Shown: positions 26,458 through 36,981, counted from the stretch's first letter. The stretch: 53,874 bases of DNA from Halolactibacillus alkaliphilus (GCF_900115465.1 NZ_FOWN01000020.1:1-53874), one strand, 5' to 3'. Notes: a model not told the origin generated them from the letters alone. A program made the numbers and translations.

Positions 26458-27555
26458 CTATGCGCAAAAATCAACGGTGGTCTGATGAAGAGAAATTATA
26501 TATTGTTTTAAAACACGTGAATGAAGGGCACTCATTTAAATCATTAGAACGTGAGTATAACTGTTCCACTAAATTAATAAGGGGATGGGTTTAAAAGTAT
26601 CATCGCCAGGGTCAAAAAGGATTAAAGCGTAAGCACCAGAAGACTGTTTATACAACAGAAATGAAAGAGGATAGGATTCTCTTTTATCTTCCTGGATCAA
26701 GGCCTATACTAGTGGTAAGAAATCCACTGGTAAAGGACGTGTAAATAGGATGAAGGGTAAAAAAACGACACTGGAAGAACATTAGGAAATTATAGATTTT
26801 GCTTTAAGACACAATCGAGACTATCAGTCGGAAGCTGAGAGGTAAACGCGTCCTATCAACAACTATATAGTTGGGTGCAGAAGTATGACTTAGATGGTAA
26901 AGATGGGCTGCTTGATCGATGTGGCCGAAAAAAATCTAACAAAGAAGCCATGACAGAAACCGAACAGCTGGAATTTGAATTAAAAGAAATGAACTGAAAA
27001 AATCGTCGCCTTTAAGCTTTTAAATCAAAACGACAATCATTTGGTGGAAAGTATGATAAGCGAAGCCGTTACAAACGTACAACCGATTATTCATAGTGAT
27101 CAAGGATATTAATATACATCTCATATGTATCATGATTTGAAAGAAAAATACGGGTTCACACCAAGCATGTTGAGAGCTGGCTATTGTATGACAACCAGCC
27201 AATCGAACAATTGGAGCATGGCATCAATAATTATATTGATTTTTATAACTGACGAAGAGTGACGTTGACTTTCAAGGGACTGGCACCAAAGTTGTAACGT
27301 GAAGTATACGAGGGTGTTGATTAAAGAGATGATCGAAACCTCTGTAGAAGCTTGTTTTTAAGTCATTCAAGAGCTTAAGGTGGCGATGCCGAAGGGGTTA
27401 GCACAGTCTGAAGATAAGCCCTTTGGCAAAGGTCCGCCGTTAGCGATTGAATAACAACGCAGAATCATCAAGAGTTAACCAAAAAAGACCTGTAATGAAC
27501 TAATAAGTTTAACCAGCTAAAATGAATCGTTTTGTTTTTTACTGTCCACTTGACA
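26400..27555 (+). mobile_element. Decayed IS3-family (IS150-like) element
   Basis: An 11-bp inverted repeat AAGTGGACAGT is present at 26405-26415 and, complemented, at 27541-27551. Inside are fragments of OrfA and OrfB with many stops. The element is about 1.15 kb, shorter than the usual 1.4 kb, so the middle of OrfB is lost. Confidence 0.75.
26460..27310 (+). pseudogene. IS3-family transposase OrfA/OrfB remnants
   Basis: ATG 26460 opens MRKNQRWSDEEKLYIVLKHV, an OrfA helix-turn-helix, stopped by TAA after IRGWV. The frame resumes as KYHRQGQKGLKRKH, then further on YSWVQKYDLDGKDGLLDRCG and a Glu-rich coil (TETEQLEFELKEMN). OrfB survives only as IIHSDQGY and YTSHMYHDLKEKYGFTPSM, part of the DDE core, and RRVTLTFKGLAPKL near the C terminus. 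No function remains. Confidence 0.8.
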
Positions 27556-27672
27556 GGTAGCAGTTCAATACGACTAGTGGGAGGCTTTTTTCTGTTTTCT
27601 TATCCTGGCAAAAAAACATTTGAAATTAAGGCAGACATTGAAGAAATTTGGTATACTAGACTAGAGATTTTC

Positions 27673-27702
27673 TTGATATATCTATAAAAGCTAGTCTATA
27701 CT
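27673..27702 (+). promoter_or_regulatory. Probable ccpA promoter
   Basis: TTGATA and TATACT are 18 bp apart, 50 nt before the ATG. An inverted repeat TAGACTAG (27657-27664) with CTAGTCTA (27691-27698) spans the spacer and could be an operator. Another TATACT box at 27652-27657 has no good -35. Confidence 0.6.
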
Positions 27703-27752
27703 ATACACACACACATTTAGACAGTGAAAAAAAAGAAGGAGGATGAAAGAAA

Positions 27753-28748
27753 ATGAATATCACAATATATGATGTTGCGCGCGAAGCAAACGTCTCCATG
27801 GCAACAGTATCACGTGTTGTAAATGGCAATCCGAACGTTAAACCTGCTACACGTAAAAAAGTACTTGAAACAATTGAAAGGTTAGGTTATAGACCTAATG
27901 CTGTTGCTAGAGGGCTAGCAAGTAAAAAAACAACTACGGTAGGGGTAATTATTCCGGATATTTCGAGTATTTTCTTTTCAGAGCTTGCTAGAGGTATTGA
28001 TGACATTGCTAATATGTATAAATACAATATTATTTTAAGCAACTCAGATCAAAATATTGACAAAGAAATTAAACTTATCAATTCCATGCTTGAAAAACAA
28101 GTCGATGGTATTGTTTACATGGGTGGAAAGATAACAGAAGAGCACATTAATCAATTTAAAACCTCGCCAGTGCCTATAGTACTTGCAGCAACCGTTGACC
28201 CGAGTGAAAAGACACCATCAGTTAATATTAATTATGAACAAGCAGCATTTGAGGCTGTTCAAATGTTAATGGATAGCGGTAATAGAGGCATCGCTTTCGT
28301 GACTGGATTGGAGGAAACAACAGCTAATGCATTGAAATTCGAGGGGTACAAGCGTGCATTAAAAGACGCTGAAATAGACGTGCGAGAAGAGTTTCTTATT
28401 AAAGGTGATTTAAGTTATCAATCCGGTATAAGAGCGGTTGAAACATTACTTGAAGCAAAAGAGATGCCGTCTGCAATCTTTGTGGCCTCGGATGAAATTG
28501 CTTTAGGTGTGATTCATGGCATTCAAGATCGTGGGCTTAAAGTGCCAGACGATATAGAAGTTGTTGGTTTTGATAATACAAGATTAGCCCAAATGGTTCG
28601 TCCAACATTGACGACGGTTGTTCAACCAATGTATGATATTGGTGCTGTCGCTATGCGTCTTTTAACAAAATATATGAATAAAGAGGAAGTTTCGGAAAAT
28701 ACTGTCGTACTTCCGCACCAAATTATCGAAAGAAACTCAACAAAATAA
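27753..28748 (+). CDS. ccpA: Catabolite control protein A (CcpA)
   Basis: A 331-residue LacI/GalR regulator. The N-terminal HTH is [22 protein letters not shown]; the hinge helix is [13 protein letters not shown]. The periplasmic-binding-like core carries the CcpA hallmark [14 protein letters not shown] and [20 protein letters not shown]. CcpA with HPr-Ser-P binds cre sites for catabolite repression and activates overflow genes such as ackA, which in this window has a cre-like site at the expected place. ATG with AAGGAGG. Position before motP-motS matches B. subtilis. Confidence 0.95.
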   Translation: MNITIYDVAREANVSMATVSRVVNGNPNVKPATRKKVLETIERLGYRPNAVARGLASKKTTTVGVIIPDISSIFFSELARGIDDIANMYKYNIILSNSDQNIDKEIKLINSMLEKQVDGIVYMGGKITEEHINQFKTSPVPIVLAATVDPSEKTPSVNINYEQAAFEAVQMLMDSGNRGIAFVTGLEETTANALKFEGYKRALKDAEIDVREEFLIKGDLSYQSGIRAVETLLEAKEMPSAIFVASDEIALGVIHGIQDRGLKVPDDIEVVGFDNTRLAQMVRPTLTTVVQPMYDIGAVAMRLLTKYMNKEEVSENTVVLPHQIIERNSTK

Positions 28749-28761
28749 ATATAGTGCCGAT

Positions 28762-28800
28762 ATAAATTTTGTGTGCTTATTGCACACAAAATTTATTTGA
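28762..28800 (+). terminator. Long hairpin between ccpA and motP
   Basis: A perfect 15-bp inverted repeat (28762-28776 with 28782-28796) with a 5-nt loop follows the ccpA stop. The tail is T-rich but broken, so it probably terminates partially and lets some transcription reach motPS. Confidence 0.6.
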
Positions 28801-28826
28801 TTTCTCGAGAATTAAGGAGAGAGTAT

Positions 28827-29651
28827 ATGAAGAAAACGGACATTTTAACACCGATAGGTATAACATTGGGTATTGTGATGATTTCATTTGGTATCATTTC
28901 GAGTGCAGGTCTTGGTGGTTTTGCAGCATTCATCCAAGTGGCTTCGATTATTATTGTACTCGGAGGATTAATGGCAGCCATTTTAATTAATTTTAATATT
29001 GATCAAGTCAAATCAATGGGGCGTGTTGTTAGAGAATCCTTTAGTCAAAATGAAATGGACTTAGAAGGTCTTATCTCTCTCTTTGAACGTTTATCTGAGC
29101 GCGCAAGACGAGAAGGGTTACTGGCATTAGAAACAGAATTAGAAAATGTAGAAGATCCTTTTATTAAAAAGGGCATATTACTTGCGATTGATGGTATTGA
29201 ACCAGAAGTGATACATGATATTATGAATGCGGAAATTACGGCAATGGAAGACCGTCACTCTAAAGGCAGATTGATTTTAGAAAAAGCTGGAGAGTATGCG
29301 CCGGCATGGGGGATGATTGGAACGTTGATCGGTCTCGTTTTGATGTTAAATGACTTAAACGACCCATCTACTTTAGGTCCTCAGATGGCCGTTGCCTTGC
29401 TGACAACTTTTTATGGTGCGGTATTAGCTAATTTAGTTTTTATTCCTATGTCGGGTAAACTAGAAAGTAAAACAGAACAAGAAGTTTTTATGAAGCAAAT
29501 CGTTGTTGAAGGTGTCATTGGTGTTCAGTCAGGACAAAATCCGCGTATATTAAAAGAGAAACTTAGTGCATTTCTTTCTGATGATATGAGAAAGCGTCGG
29601 GAAGAGAATGAAGGTGTACAAGTGGAGGATGTAACAAATGAAGCGTCCTGA
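28827..29651 (+). CDS. motP: Flagellar stator protein MotP (sodium-type)
   Basis: A 274-residue MotA/ExbB-family stator with four membrane helices (about residues 9-27, 35-51, 150-170 and 185-205). The family block PAWGMIGTLIGLVLML carries the conserved Pro-containing helix, and the cytoplasmic loop has the charged residues that touch FliG. Paired with motS and downstream of ccpA, it matches MotP, the sodium-driven stator of Bacillus. The frame extends to 28773, but ATG 28827 has TAAGGAGA upstream and gives the usual length. Confidence 0.9.
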   Translation: MKKTDILTPIGITLGIVMISFGIISSAGLGGFAAFIQVASIIIVLGGLMAAILINFNIDQVKSMGRVVRESFSQNEMDLEGLISLFERLSERARREGLLALETELENVEDPFIKKGILLAIDGIEPEVIHDIMNAEITAMEDRHSKGRLILEKAGEYAPAWGMIGTLIGLVLMLNDLNDPSTLGPQMAVALLTTFYGAVLANLVFIPMSGKLESKTEQEVFMKQIVVEGVIGVQSGQNPRILKEKLSAFLSDDMRKRREENEGVQVEDVTNEAS

Positions 29652-30423
29652 AAAGAAAGTTAAAAAAGGGGCTCCAGCATGGATGACAACATTCTCCGAT
29701 ATGATGACCTTAATTTTAGTCTTCTTTATTTTATTGTTTTCCATGTCACAAATTGATGCTGCAAGATTTGAAGCAGTTGCAGAATCGTTTAGGAATCGAA
29801 TGATTTTCACAGGATTTCCATCTAATTTAGACATGCAAAATCCAACTGAAAATTCAAATCCGAATCAAAATCAAGAAGGTGCAACAGACTTTAAAAATAA
29901 TTTATTTGATCAAGATGTTGATGATCTTGATGAGTCGACTGAAGACAACAAAGAAGAGTTAGACGAGTTATTACAGGAAGTCGAAGGTTACCTTGAAGAG
30001 AATAATTTACAAGATGTAATAAGTGCAAATAGAACAGATCAGGGCGTTGTACTCATACTGCAGGAACGCGTGCTTTTTGAGACAGCAGAAGCAAATGTTA
30101 AAAGCGAGGGAGAGCCATTTTTAGATAAAGTTGGTTTACTTTTAACGAATATTCCTAATGAAGTAAGGGTAGAGGGTCATACAGATAATCGACCAATATC
30201 AACAACTGTATATCCATCAAACTGGGAGTTATCTGGTGCTCGGGCAAGTTCGGTTATTCGGTTTATTTTAGAACAACATAATTTAGATCAAGAAAGGTTT
30301 ATTGCGGTAGGTTATGGTGACACACGTCCGATAGCCCCGAATGACTCAGTAGAGAATTGGCGTAGAAATCGTCGAGTAGAGATTGTGATTTTAGAAATCG
30401 GTCAAGAATTGACTTCCGAGTAA
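29638..30423 (+). CDS. motS: Flagellar stator protein MotS (sodium-type)
   Basis: A 261-residue MotB-like protein: one helix near residues 18-38 with the ion-binding Asp in TFSDMMTLILVFFILLFSMS, an acidic linker, and a C-terminal OmpA/peptidoglycan-binding domain (VEGHTDNRPIS, NWELSGARASSVIRF, NRRVEIVI). The start overlaps motP by 14 nt, so the pair is translationally coupled. Sodium coupling is inferred from MotS family resemblance and synteny, not proven by the motif alone. It anchors the stator to the wall. Confidence 0.9.
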   Translation: MKRPEKKVKKGAPAWMTTFSDMMTLILVFFILLFSMSQIDAARFEAVAESFRNRMIFTGFPSNLDMQNPTENSNPNQNQEGATDFKNNLFDQDVDDLDESTEDNKEELDELLQEVEGYLEENNLQDVISANRTDQGVVLILQERVLFETAEANVKSEGEPFLDKVGLLLTNIPNEVRVEGHTDNRPISTTVYPSNWELSGARASSVIRFILEQHNLDQERFIAVGYGDTRPIAPNDSVENWRRNRRVEIVILEIGQELTSE

Positions 30424-30457
30424 ATTTAAGTTCACACTATTTTTCGCGAGAAAAGAG

Positions 30458-30500
30458 AACCGCTAAAACAGGATACTACTTCTTGTTTTAGCGGTTTTTT
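30458..30500. terminator. Terminator after motS
   Basis: A perfect 13-bp stem (AACCGCTAAAACA with its complement at 30484-30496) is followed by T6. It separates motS from the convergent PBP gene. Confidence 0.92.
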
Positions 30501-30570
30501 GTGGCTGTATTTTTTTATTTAAATGACGTTCTTATCAAATCATGCTTTTTTATTAGAAATAGTCTAGATG

Positions 30571-33480
30571 TTAGTTAGAAGAGCTATTGTTTGATCCATT
30601 TCCAGAAGGGGTATCTTCTTCTGGTTCTGCAGTATTAGTTTCCTCTTCTGGTTCTTCTGGCTCTTCTATTTCTTCCGGTTCCTCTGGCTCTTCTTCAGAG
30701 AAATCTCCATCGATAAATGGGCGTGTAGGCTGTGATTCACGACCAAAGTAATCAACCGCACGTATCTGATACACTGCTGGTGCATTACCTACATTGTATT
30801 GAGTATTTGTTGTAGAGTCTAATAAGTTAAAGTTACTGTCAGGATCATTAGCACGGTAAATGCGGTAACCAATCACATTTGAGCTGCGCGATTGTTGCCA
30901 TGTCAAGATATTACCTGACTTAGAAACGTTAGATGGTGCTGTAGGTCTTTGACCGCTATCTTGTACGTCATCATTGCTTAAGTTAGGTAGCAATAAGCGT
31001 CCCCATCCTCCATTTCTTGAAGGGTAAAGCTGAGTAAGGTCACTCAGTTTATCATATCCTTTGTCTTTAAGCCACTCAGGATTAAACATATAGCCGCGTT
31101 CGGATGTGAATTCGTTAGGTGTTTGATCATCAACTAAGACAGCGTTATCGCCGACATTAACGACATTGGCTGAAATAATACTATAATCCTCTTCTTTTGG
31201 TACATATTTTGCATTGAATATATCTGTTCCAACTAGACCTAATGCACTTGTTAGACTGGATGGTGATAAACCTGATACTAAACTAAATGAACGAGAAACG
31301 ATATTGTTAGGTTGTGAGAAGCGCTCGCTAGGTGCCATAATTTCAGGCGCAACAGCTGTTGCAGCATTAACTAGTTGAGCCCAAAAAACTTGATTACGGC
31401 CACTATACCCAGTGTTTAATTGTTGCTCATATTCATATCCCATCCAACTTCCAAGCGTGACATTTGGATTCGTTGCAATAAACCAAGTATCTCTGAAACT
31501 ATTTGATGTACCGGTTTTTCCAGCCCAGTCTACGCCAGGATTTGATAAGCTATTTCTTGCCGATGTACCTGTACCATTTGTTAGCACGTCTCGCATCATA
31601 TCAAGCATTAAGTAGCTTGTCTCAGGACTAAAGACACGTTCTGTGACAGATTCATGTTCATAAATTGTTCGGCCATCAACACTTTCGATTTTACTTATAA
31701 TAAAGCTATCGGTATACTCTCCGTTATTACCGAAAGTTGAATAAGCATTGGTGTTTTCTTTAACTGTAGCATTATGACTTCCTAATGCCATAGAAGGTAA
31801 ACGATAGTTACTCTCAGGGAAATTAGTGAACCCCATTTTAAGTAAATAATCTGGTACAGGATTAGCGACTTCGAGCAAATCAATGTAGGCACTTGCGGCC
31901 GACACATTATATGAATTTCTTAAAGCGTTTCTTACGGTGGTTAGTCCGTAGTAACGACTTGCACTAAAGTTTGAAGGGCTCCAAGAACCACTTGCATCAG
32001 TGTAAGTGAATTTGGCATCTGCGATAATAGATCCAGGTTGTAGTATCCCTTCCTCTAAAGCTGGTGCATAAACGAGTAAGGGCTTAGCTGTTGAACCAAT
32101 CTGTCTAGGTGCGTTGGTTGCAAAGTTTCGGTTTTGTAAGTTAAAGTCACGACCACCAACAAACGCTAAAATGGCACCCGTCTTATTGTCGCGTAAAAAA
32201 CTTCCTACTTGAACAGGTGCATTGTAAGGAATCAGTTCGCCTGTTTCAGGGTCTTCTGTCATGATGGTTTGCTGTGTGGCATTATTTTTCGCGATTTTAT
32301 TTGGTCCATAATTATTATAGTTATCTTTTACTTCTTGGAATGCATCATAAATGTCTTTTATGATTGTCGTATGAATCTTATATCCGCCTTGAGAAATCTC
32401 TCTGTTTGCAAGCATTTCATACTGCTCCATTAAGCTGGCATTTGAATGCAATTCCTCTGCTGTGTAACCATCTTCGATGGCCAATTTCTCTTTAAAGATA
32501 TCAACAGCTTCATTTCCAATTTCCTGTGTTAAATAAGGATATTGTTCAAAAGTTGATGGGCTACCTTCAGTAAAGCTAGCTACTAAGTCAAAGTCAAGCG
32601 CTTCATCATATTCAGCCTGTGTTATATAGTTGTTATTTAACATACGATCAAGAACCGTTCTCATTCGGTCAAGCCCAGGTGCAAGTCCTTCTTCAGTCTT
32701 AACTTGCCCGCCATTGGTAAATGGGCTATACATAATGGGGCTTTGTGGAAGCCCGGAAATAAATGCCGCTTGCGCTAAGTTTACCTCATCTGCATCCACA
32801 CCAAAAATGCCTTTCGCAGCCGTTTGAACACCAGCAATGTTTCTCCCGTTTGCATTACGTCCGAAAGGAACGATGTTTAAGTAAGCTTCAAGAATATCTT
32901 CTTTTTCTAGAAAATGCTCCAATCTTAACGCGAGCATGATTTCTTTCGCCTTACGATCAAAAGATACTTCATTAGTTAGTATTTGATTTTTAATAATTTG
33001 TTGCGTGAGTGTACTACCACCCGTTTGGGTAGCAGACCCGGTTACTTCTTGAAAAATAGCGCGGAGTATGGCCTTAGGTACAATGCCATTGTGTTCGTTG
33101 AAATATTCATCCTCCGTCGCGATAATACCGTTAATAATGTACTCAGAAACGTGCTCTTTTTCCACTTCTTCACGGTGAAGCTCTGAACTCACTTCCCCCA
33201 TGAAGATATTATTAGCAAAGTAAATTTCAGACGTCTCTTCATAATTATATATTGCTGTTGTCATCTCTTCTGAGCTACGAAGTGGCTCATCTTCTACAAG
33301 TGCTGCAAAGTATCCGGCGCCAAGTCCGCCAATGAAAAAGCCGCCAACAACCAACGCAATAATAAAGAATAATAGAATATTCCACGAAACATCATAACTG
33401 ATACGGAATATTTTAGGGAGAGTGTGTCGTAGTTTCCCCCATATTTTTTTAAATGTATGATCTTGATTTGATTGTTCCAT
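30571..33480 (-). CDS. Class A penicillin-binding protein with fibronectin type III-like domain
   Basis: A 969-residue bifunctional peptidoglycan synthase. A membrane anchor lies at residues 33-60. The glycosyltransferase domain has catalytic Glu in IATEDEYFNEHNG and GGSTLTQQIIKN. The transpeptidase has the SxxK serine in IGSTAKPLL, SYN as SxN motif and GKTGTS as KTG box. A C-terminal Fn3-like module (RIYRANDPDSNF... QIRAVDYFGRESQP) precedes an acidic Glu/Pro tail ending in Ser/Asn. ATG with AGGAGG. The Fn3 module may bind wall polymers; the exact PBP orthologue is not certain. Confidence 0.9.
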   Translation of the reverse strand: MEQSNQDHTFKKIWGKLRHTLPKIFRISYDVSWNILLFFIIALVVGGFFIGGLGAGYFAALVEDEPLRSSEEMTTAIYNYEETSEIYFANNIFMGEVSSELHREEVEKEHVSEYIINGIIATEDEYFNEHNGIVPKAILRAIFQEVTGSATQTGGSTLTQQIIKNQILTNEVSFDRKAKEIMLALRLEHFLEKEDILEAYLNIVPFGRNANGRNIAGVQTAAKGIFGVDADEVNLAQAAFISGLPQSPIMYSPFTNGGQVKTEEGLAPGLDRMRTVLDRMLNNNYITQAEYDEALDFDLVASFTEGSPSTFEQYPYLTQEIGNEAVDIFKEKLAIEDGYTAEELHSNASLMEQYEMLANREISQGGYKIHTTIIKDIYDAFQEVKDNYNNYGPNKIAKNNATQQTIMTEDPETGELIPYNAPVQVGSFLRDNKTGAILAFVGGRDFNLQNRNFATNAPRQIGSTAKPLLVYAPALEEGILQPGSIIADAKFTYTDASGSWSPSNFSASRYYGLTTVRNALRNSYNVSAASAYIDLLEVANPVPDYLLKMGFTNFPESNYRLPSMALGSHNATVKENTNAYSTFGNNGEYTDSFIISKIESVDGRTIYEHESVTERVFSPETSYLMLDMMRDVLTNGTGTSARNSLSNPGVDWAGKTGTSNSFRDTWFIATNPNVTLGSWMGYEYEQQLNTGYSGRNQVFWAQLVNAATAVAPEIMAPSERFSQPNNIVSRSFSLVSGLSPSSLTSALGLVGTDIFNAKYVPKEEDYSIISANVVNVGDNAVLVDDQTPNEFTSERGYMFNPEWLKDKGYDKLSDLTQLYPSRNGGWGRLLLPNLSNDDVQDSGQRPTAPSNVSKSGNILTWQQSRSSNVIGYRIYRANDPDSNFNLLDSTTNTQYNVGNAPAVYQIRAVDYFGRESQPTRPFIDGDFSEEEPEEPEEIEEPEEPEEETNTAEPEEDTPSGNGSNNSSSN

Positions 33481-33654
33481 AATATTAACCTCCTAAAATT
33501 CCAACATCAATTATAACATACATAGTAAGGATGGTACGATTAAAACCCCATTTTCTTTTAAAAAAAGCTTGCTTAATATTTCTATCTGTGTTAAAAATAT
33601 AAGCAATAGCATATTTTAACAGCGTTGATAGTATGAAGTAGTTATTCACTCCCT

Positions 33655-33840
33655 TTTCTCAGAGAGCTGACGGTTGGTGAGAGTCAGTATACAGTGATAT
33701 GACGAATTACGTGCTTGAGCTTCTTTTTGTCTTTGGCAAAAAGACGGTAGTGATATCGTTAACGAATGAAGTGGCAGTGAATGCAATTAGGGTGGTACCG
33801 CGAAGATAATTCGTCCCTATTTGAAGACACTGTTTTTTTG
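33655..33840 (+). promoter_or_regulatory. Tyrosyl T-box leader of tyrS
   Basis: A T-box: stem I start AGAGAGCTGACGGTTGGTGAGAG (in two parts) at 33661, tyrosine specifier TAC at 33708-33710 in the context GAATTACGTGCTTGAGC, a stem III hairpin near 33722-33745 and T-box core AGGGTGGTACCGCG at 33789-33802. The UGGU bulge matches tRNA-Tyr ACCA. The antiterminator arm CGTCCCTA is at 33812. Uncharged tRNA-Tyr should permit read-through. The usual terminator arm GGGACG is not seen; T7 at 33833 is preceded only by CACTG, which could pair with CAGTG at 33775. Confidence 0.9.
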
Positions 33841-33872
33841 TGTTTTTTATTCATGCTGAATTATAATATTAA

Positions 33873-35165
<1,293 letters not shown>

Positions 35166-35180
35166 GTTAACAGTTTAAAT

Positions 35181-35220
35181 AAGAGCCAGCTAAGTCAATT
35201 TGAACTCAGTTGGTTCTTGG
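35181..35220 (+). terminator. Hairpin after tyrS
   Basis: A 15-bp stem using several G-U pairs (AAGAGCCAGCTAAGT with ACTCAGTTGGTTCTT) is followed by a broken T tail. Confidence 0.55.
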
Positions 35221-35347
35221 TTTATTTTAAGTTGATTGTTTTTTCAAATCTTAGATCAGAATATTTGTTGGGTAAGCTCTTAATAACTTTATGTGCCGAA
35301 CTTTTTTACGCGTTGAGGATTACCAAGAGAAACTCTTATACTGAACG

Positions 35348-35386
35348 ACAGAAGTCACCCACCAAGAGAGGATGGGTGACTTCTGT
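35348..35386 (-). terminator. Hairpin after the cation efflux gene
   Basis: A perfect 14-bp stem ACAGAAGTCACCCA with its complement lies 10 nt past the minus-strand stop. The T tail is weak in that direction. Confidence 0.6.
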
Positions 35387-35395
35387 TTAAATTCG

Positions 35396-36316
35396 TTAAA
35401 TGGCCCACTTACGATCTTCTGTGAATGAGACAGTTAACCAAATTTCGTAAGGATATTGTGATAAATACTGATGGATATCTTCTCGAATACTATCTTGTTC
35501 AGATATTGTTTCGATAATTTCGTTATCGATTTCTGCAACAAAATCTACCTCAACCCAAAGAGTTTGTCCTACTTTACTAACTCGAGTAAAGGCTTCTTTA
35601 AATTCGTGGGTCGTTTTAAGTGTTTTGATATGCTGTTTGATTTGATCTGGCATTTTTCCTTTCGGTGGCATGTCAAGTATTTCTCGTAAACCAGAGCCCA
35701 TTTCACTTATAGGGACTTTCACAAAATACACAGATACAATCACAACCATAATAGGGTCAATATATGGTATTAAACCAGAAAGTGCCGGTAGATTAGTAAA
35801 AATGAGCGAGATAATAAATCCAACGACAACCCCGAGGCTAACAAGGGAATCCATTACCCATTGGTTGGCTTCAGCATGTAAGAGACCTGATTTTGATTTT
35901 TTTGCATGACTTTTTAAATAGAAAGTGATGCCGATGCAAAGGATCGTACTTAAGACAGAGTATACTAGTGCTAAGTTAATATCAACTTCTCTACCGCCGC
36001 TAAGTAAAGCCATAACAGCAGAAGTGAATGAGGATACAACTAAAACGAGTATAACCAAATATTTAATGATGATGACAAGTGGCTCAATCTTATCTTTTCC
36101 AAATGGAAAGTTTTTAATATCTGTTTTTCTCATGTAATGTGAAGCAAATAAAGAGATTGTAGATAGGATTAAGCTGATTAGTGAATACAAGCCGTCAAAG
36201 ACAATCATCTGAGCGCCTGATATAATGCCAAAGACGATGCCTGAAATGGCAAAGAATAAAGCGCCGTAAACAGAAATTCTCAAAAGATGACGTTCTTGAC
36301 TTAGTTGTTGATACAT
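35396..36316 (-). CDS. Cation diffusion facilitator family transporter
   Basis: A 306-residue CDF-type metal exporter with six predicted helices. The metal site in helices 2 and 5 is suggested by FDGLYSLIS and QWVMDSLVSLG (Asp residues), replacing the HxxxD of zinc exporters, so manganese, iron or another ion is possible. FPFGKDKIEPL is the loop block, and the C-terminal cytoplasmic domain starts near residue 215. ATG with GGAGAGG. A long leader of about 140 nt with internal pairing precedes it, which hints at RNA-level control. Substrate not predictable. Confidence 0.85.
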   Translation of the reverse strand: MYQQLSQERHLLRISVYGALFFAISGIVFGIISGAQMIVFDGLYSLISLILSTISLFASHYMRKTDIKNFPFGKDKIEPLVIIIKYLVILVLVVSSFTSAVMALLSGGREVDINLALVYSVLSTILCIGITFYLKSHAKKSKSGLLHAEANQWVMDSLVSLGVVVGFIISLIFTNLPALSGLIPYIDPIMVVIVSVYFVKVPISEMGSGLREILDMPPKGKMPDQIKQHIKTLKTTHEFKEAFTRVSKVGQTLWVEVDFVAEIDNEIIETISEQDSIREDIHQYLSQYPYEIWLTVSFTEDRKWAI

Positions 36317-36457
36317 AATTTCCTCTCCAATTTTACAGTTTTTTCATAAGCTAGTTCCCCAACAGGTTATCACGAACACGAAATTAGCTGCTGAGTAACC
36401 AGTAAGTTCCTACATAAGTTGGGTTAAGTATATATGAAACTTTGGTGATTTCTCCTA
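36317..36457 (-). promoter_or_regulatory. Structured 5' leader of the cation efflux gene
   Basis: From the promoter to the start codon about 140 nt are transcribed. On the transcript CCCAAC pairs with GTTGGG at a distance of 55 nt (36418-36423 with 36358-36363), enclosing a GGTTA...TAACC helix (36365-36369, 36396-36400). I do not recognise a known riboswitch here. Confidence 0.4.
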
Positions 36458-36463
36458 ATTTCT

Positions 36464-36492
36464 ATTATAAATGAGAAACAATTCATAGGCAA
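36464..36492 (-). promoter_or_regulatory. SigA-type promoter of the cation efflux gene
   Basis: On the minus strand TTGCCT and a perfect TATAAT are separated by 17 bp. Confidence 0.75.
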
Positions 36493-36656
36493 TCATAAGG
36501 TATTGTTATTAAGATATAATAAAAAGCCTTAAGTGACGTTGAAAAATACGACACCTTTATCTCATGTGACATCCCTTTCACTATTAAATACTAAGGTACA
36601 TACGAATTAGTGCTAAGCAATGTGTCAGTTCGATAAGATTTATCTTCTCTTTTTAG

Positions 36657-36716
36657 CATGAGAAGACATACTCCTCAAGCATTCGTTAGAATGTTTGGCG
36701 GGAGGTAGTTCAATTA
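36657..36716 (+). repeat. Solitary IS200/IS605-type right end, copy A
   Basis: GAGAAGACATACTCCTCAAG begins a hairpin in which CAAGCATTC pairs with GAATGTTTG around GTTA, flanked by CTCC/GGGAG, ending GGTAGTTCAA then TTAC. This is the typical form of IS605-group right ends, where the TnpB guide RNA (omega-RNA) ends. A near copy is at 53104-53156. No tnpA or tnpB is attached. Confidence 0.55.
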
Positions 36717-36981
36717 CAAGTATTAATCCATTTAAGGCGATTATGCTTATTTCACTGCTCGCTGCTATTACGGTAACATATCGTAGTGAACTTCGTAATA
36801 ACACAAGTGACAAAATGGCCGATTTTCTTATTCTGCAAATATGAGAGATAAAGTATAAAAGTGTTCCTTTCCAAAAGCATGCCCACGCTAAAAGTGTTGT
36901 AAAAAATTCTGCCCTAATCCTTGCCCCAAACGAATGTTATTTTGTGTATTTACCTGCTAATTTAACATGGTTTGAAACAAC

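Noticed and set aside
27753-28748. A sugar-operon LacI repressor rather than CcpA
   Set aside because: Position between aroA(G) and motPS and the C-terminal effector-domain wording are those of CcpA; no sugar operon adjoins.
36735-36843. Open frame reading NPFKAIMLISLLAAITVTYRS
   Set aside because: Could be a decayed membrane-peptide gene, but there is no convincing ribosome site or promoter and the frame is short.
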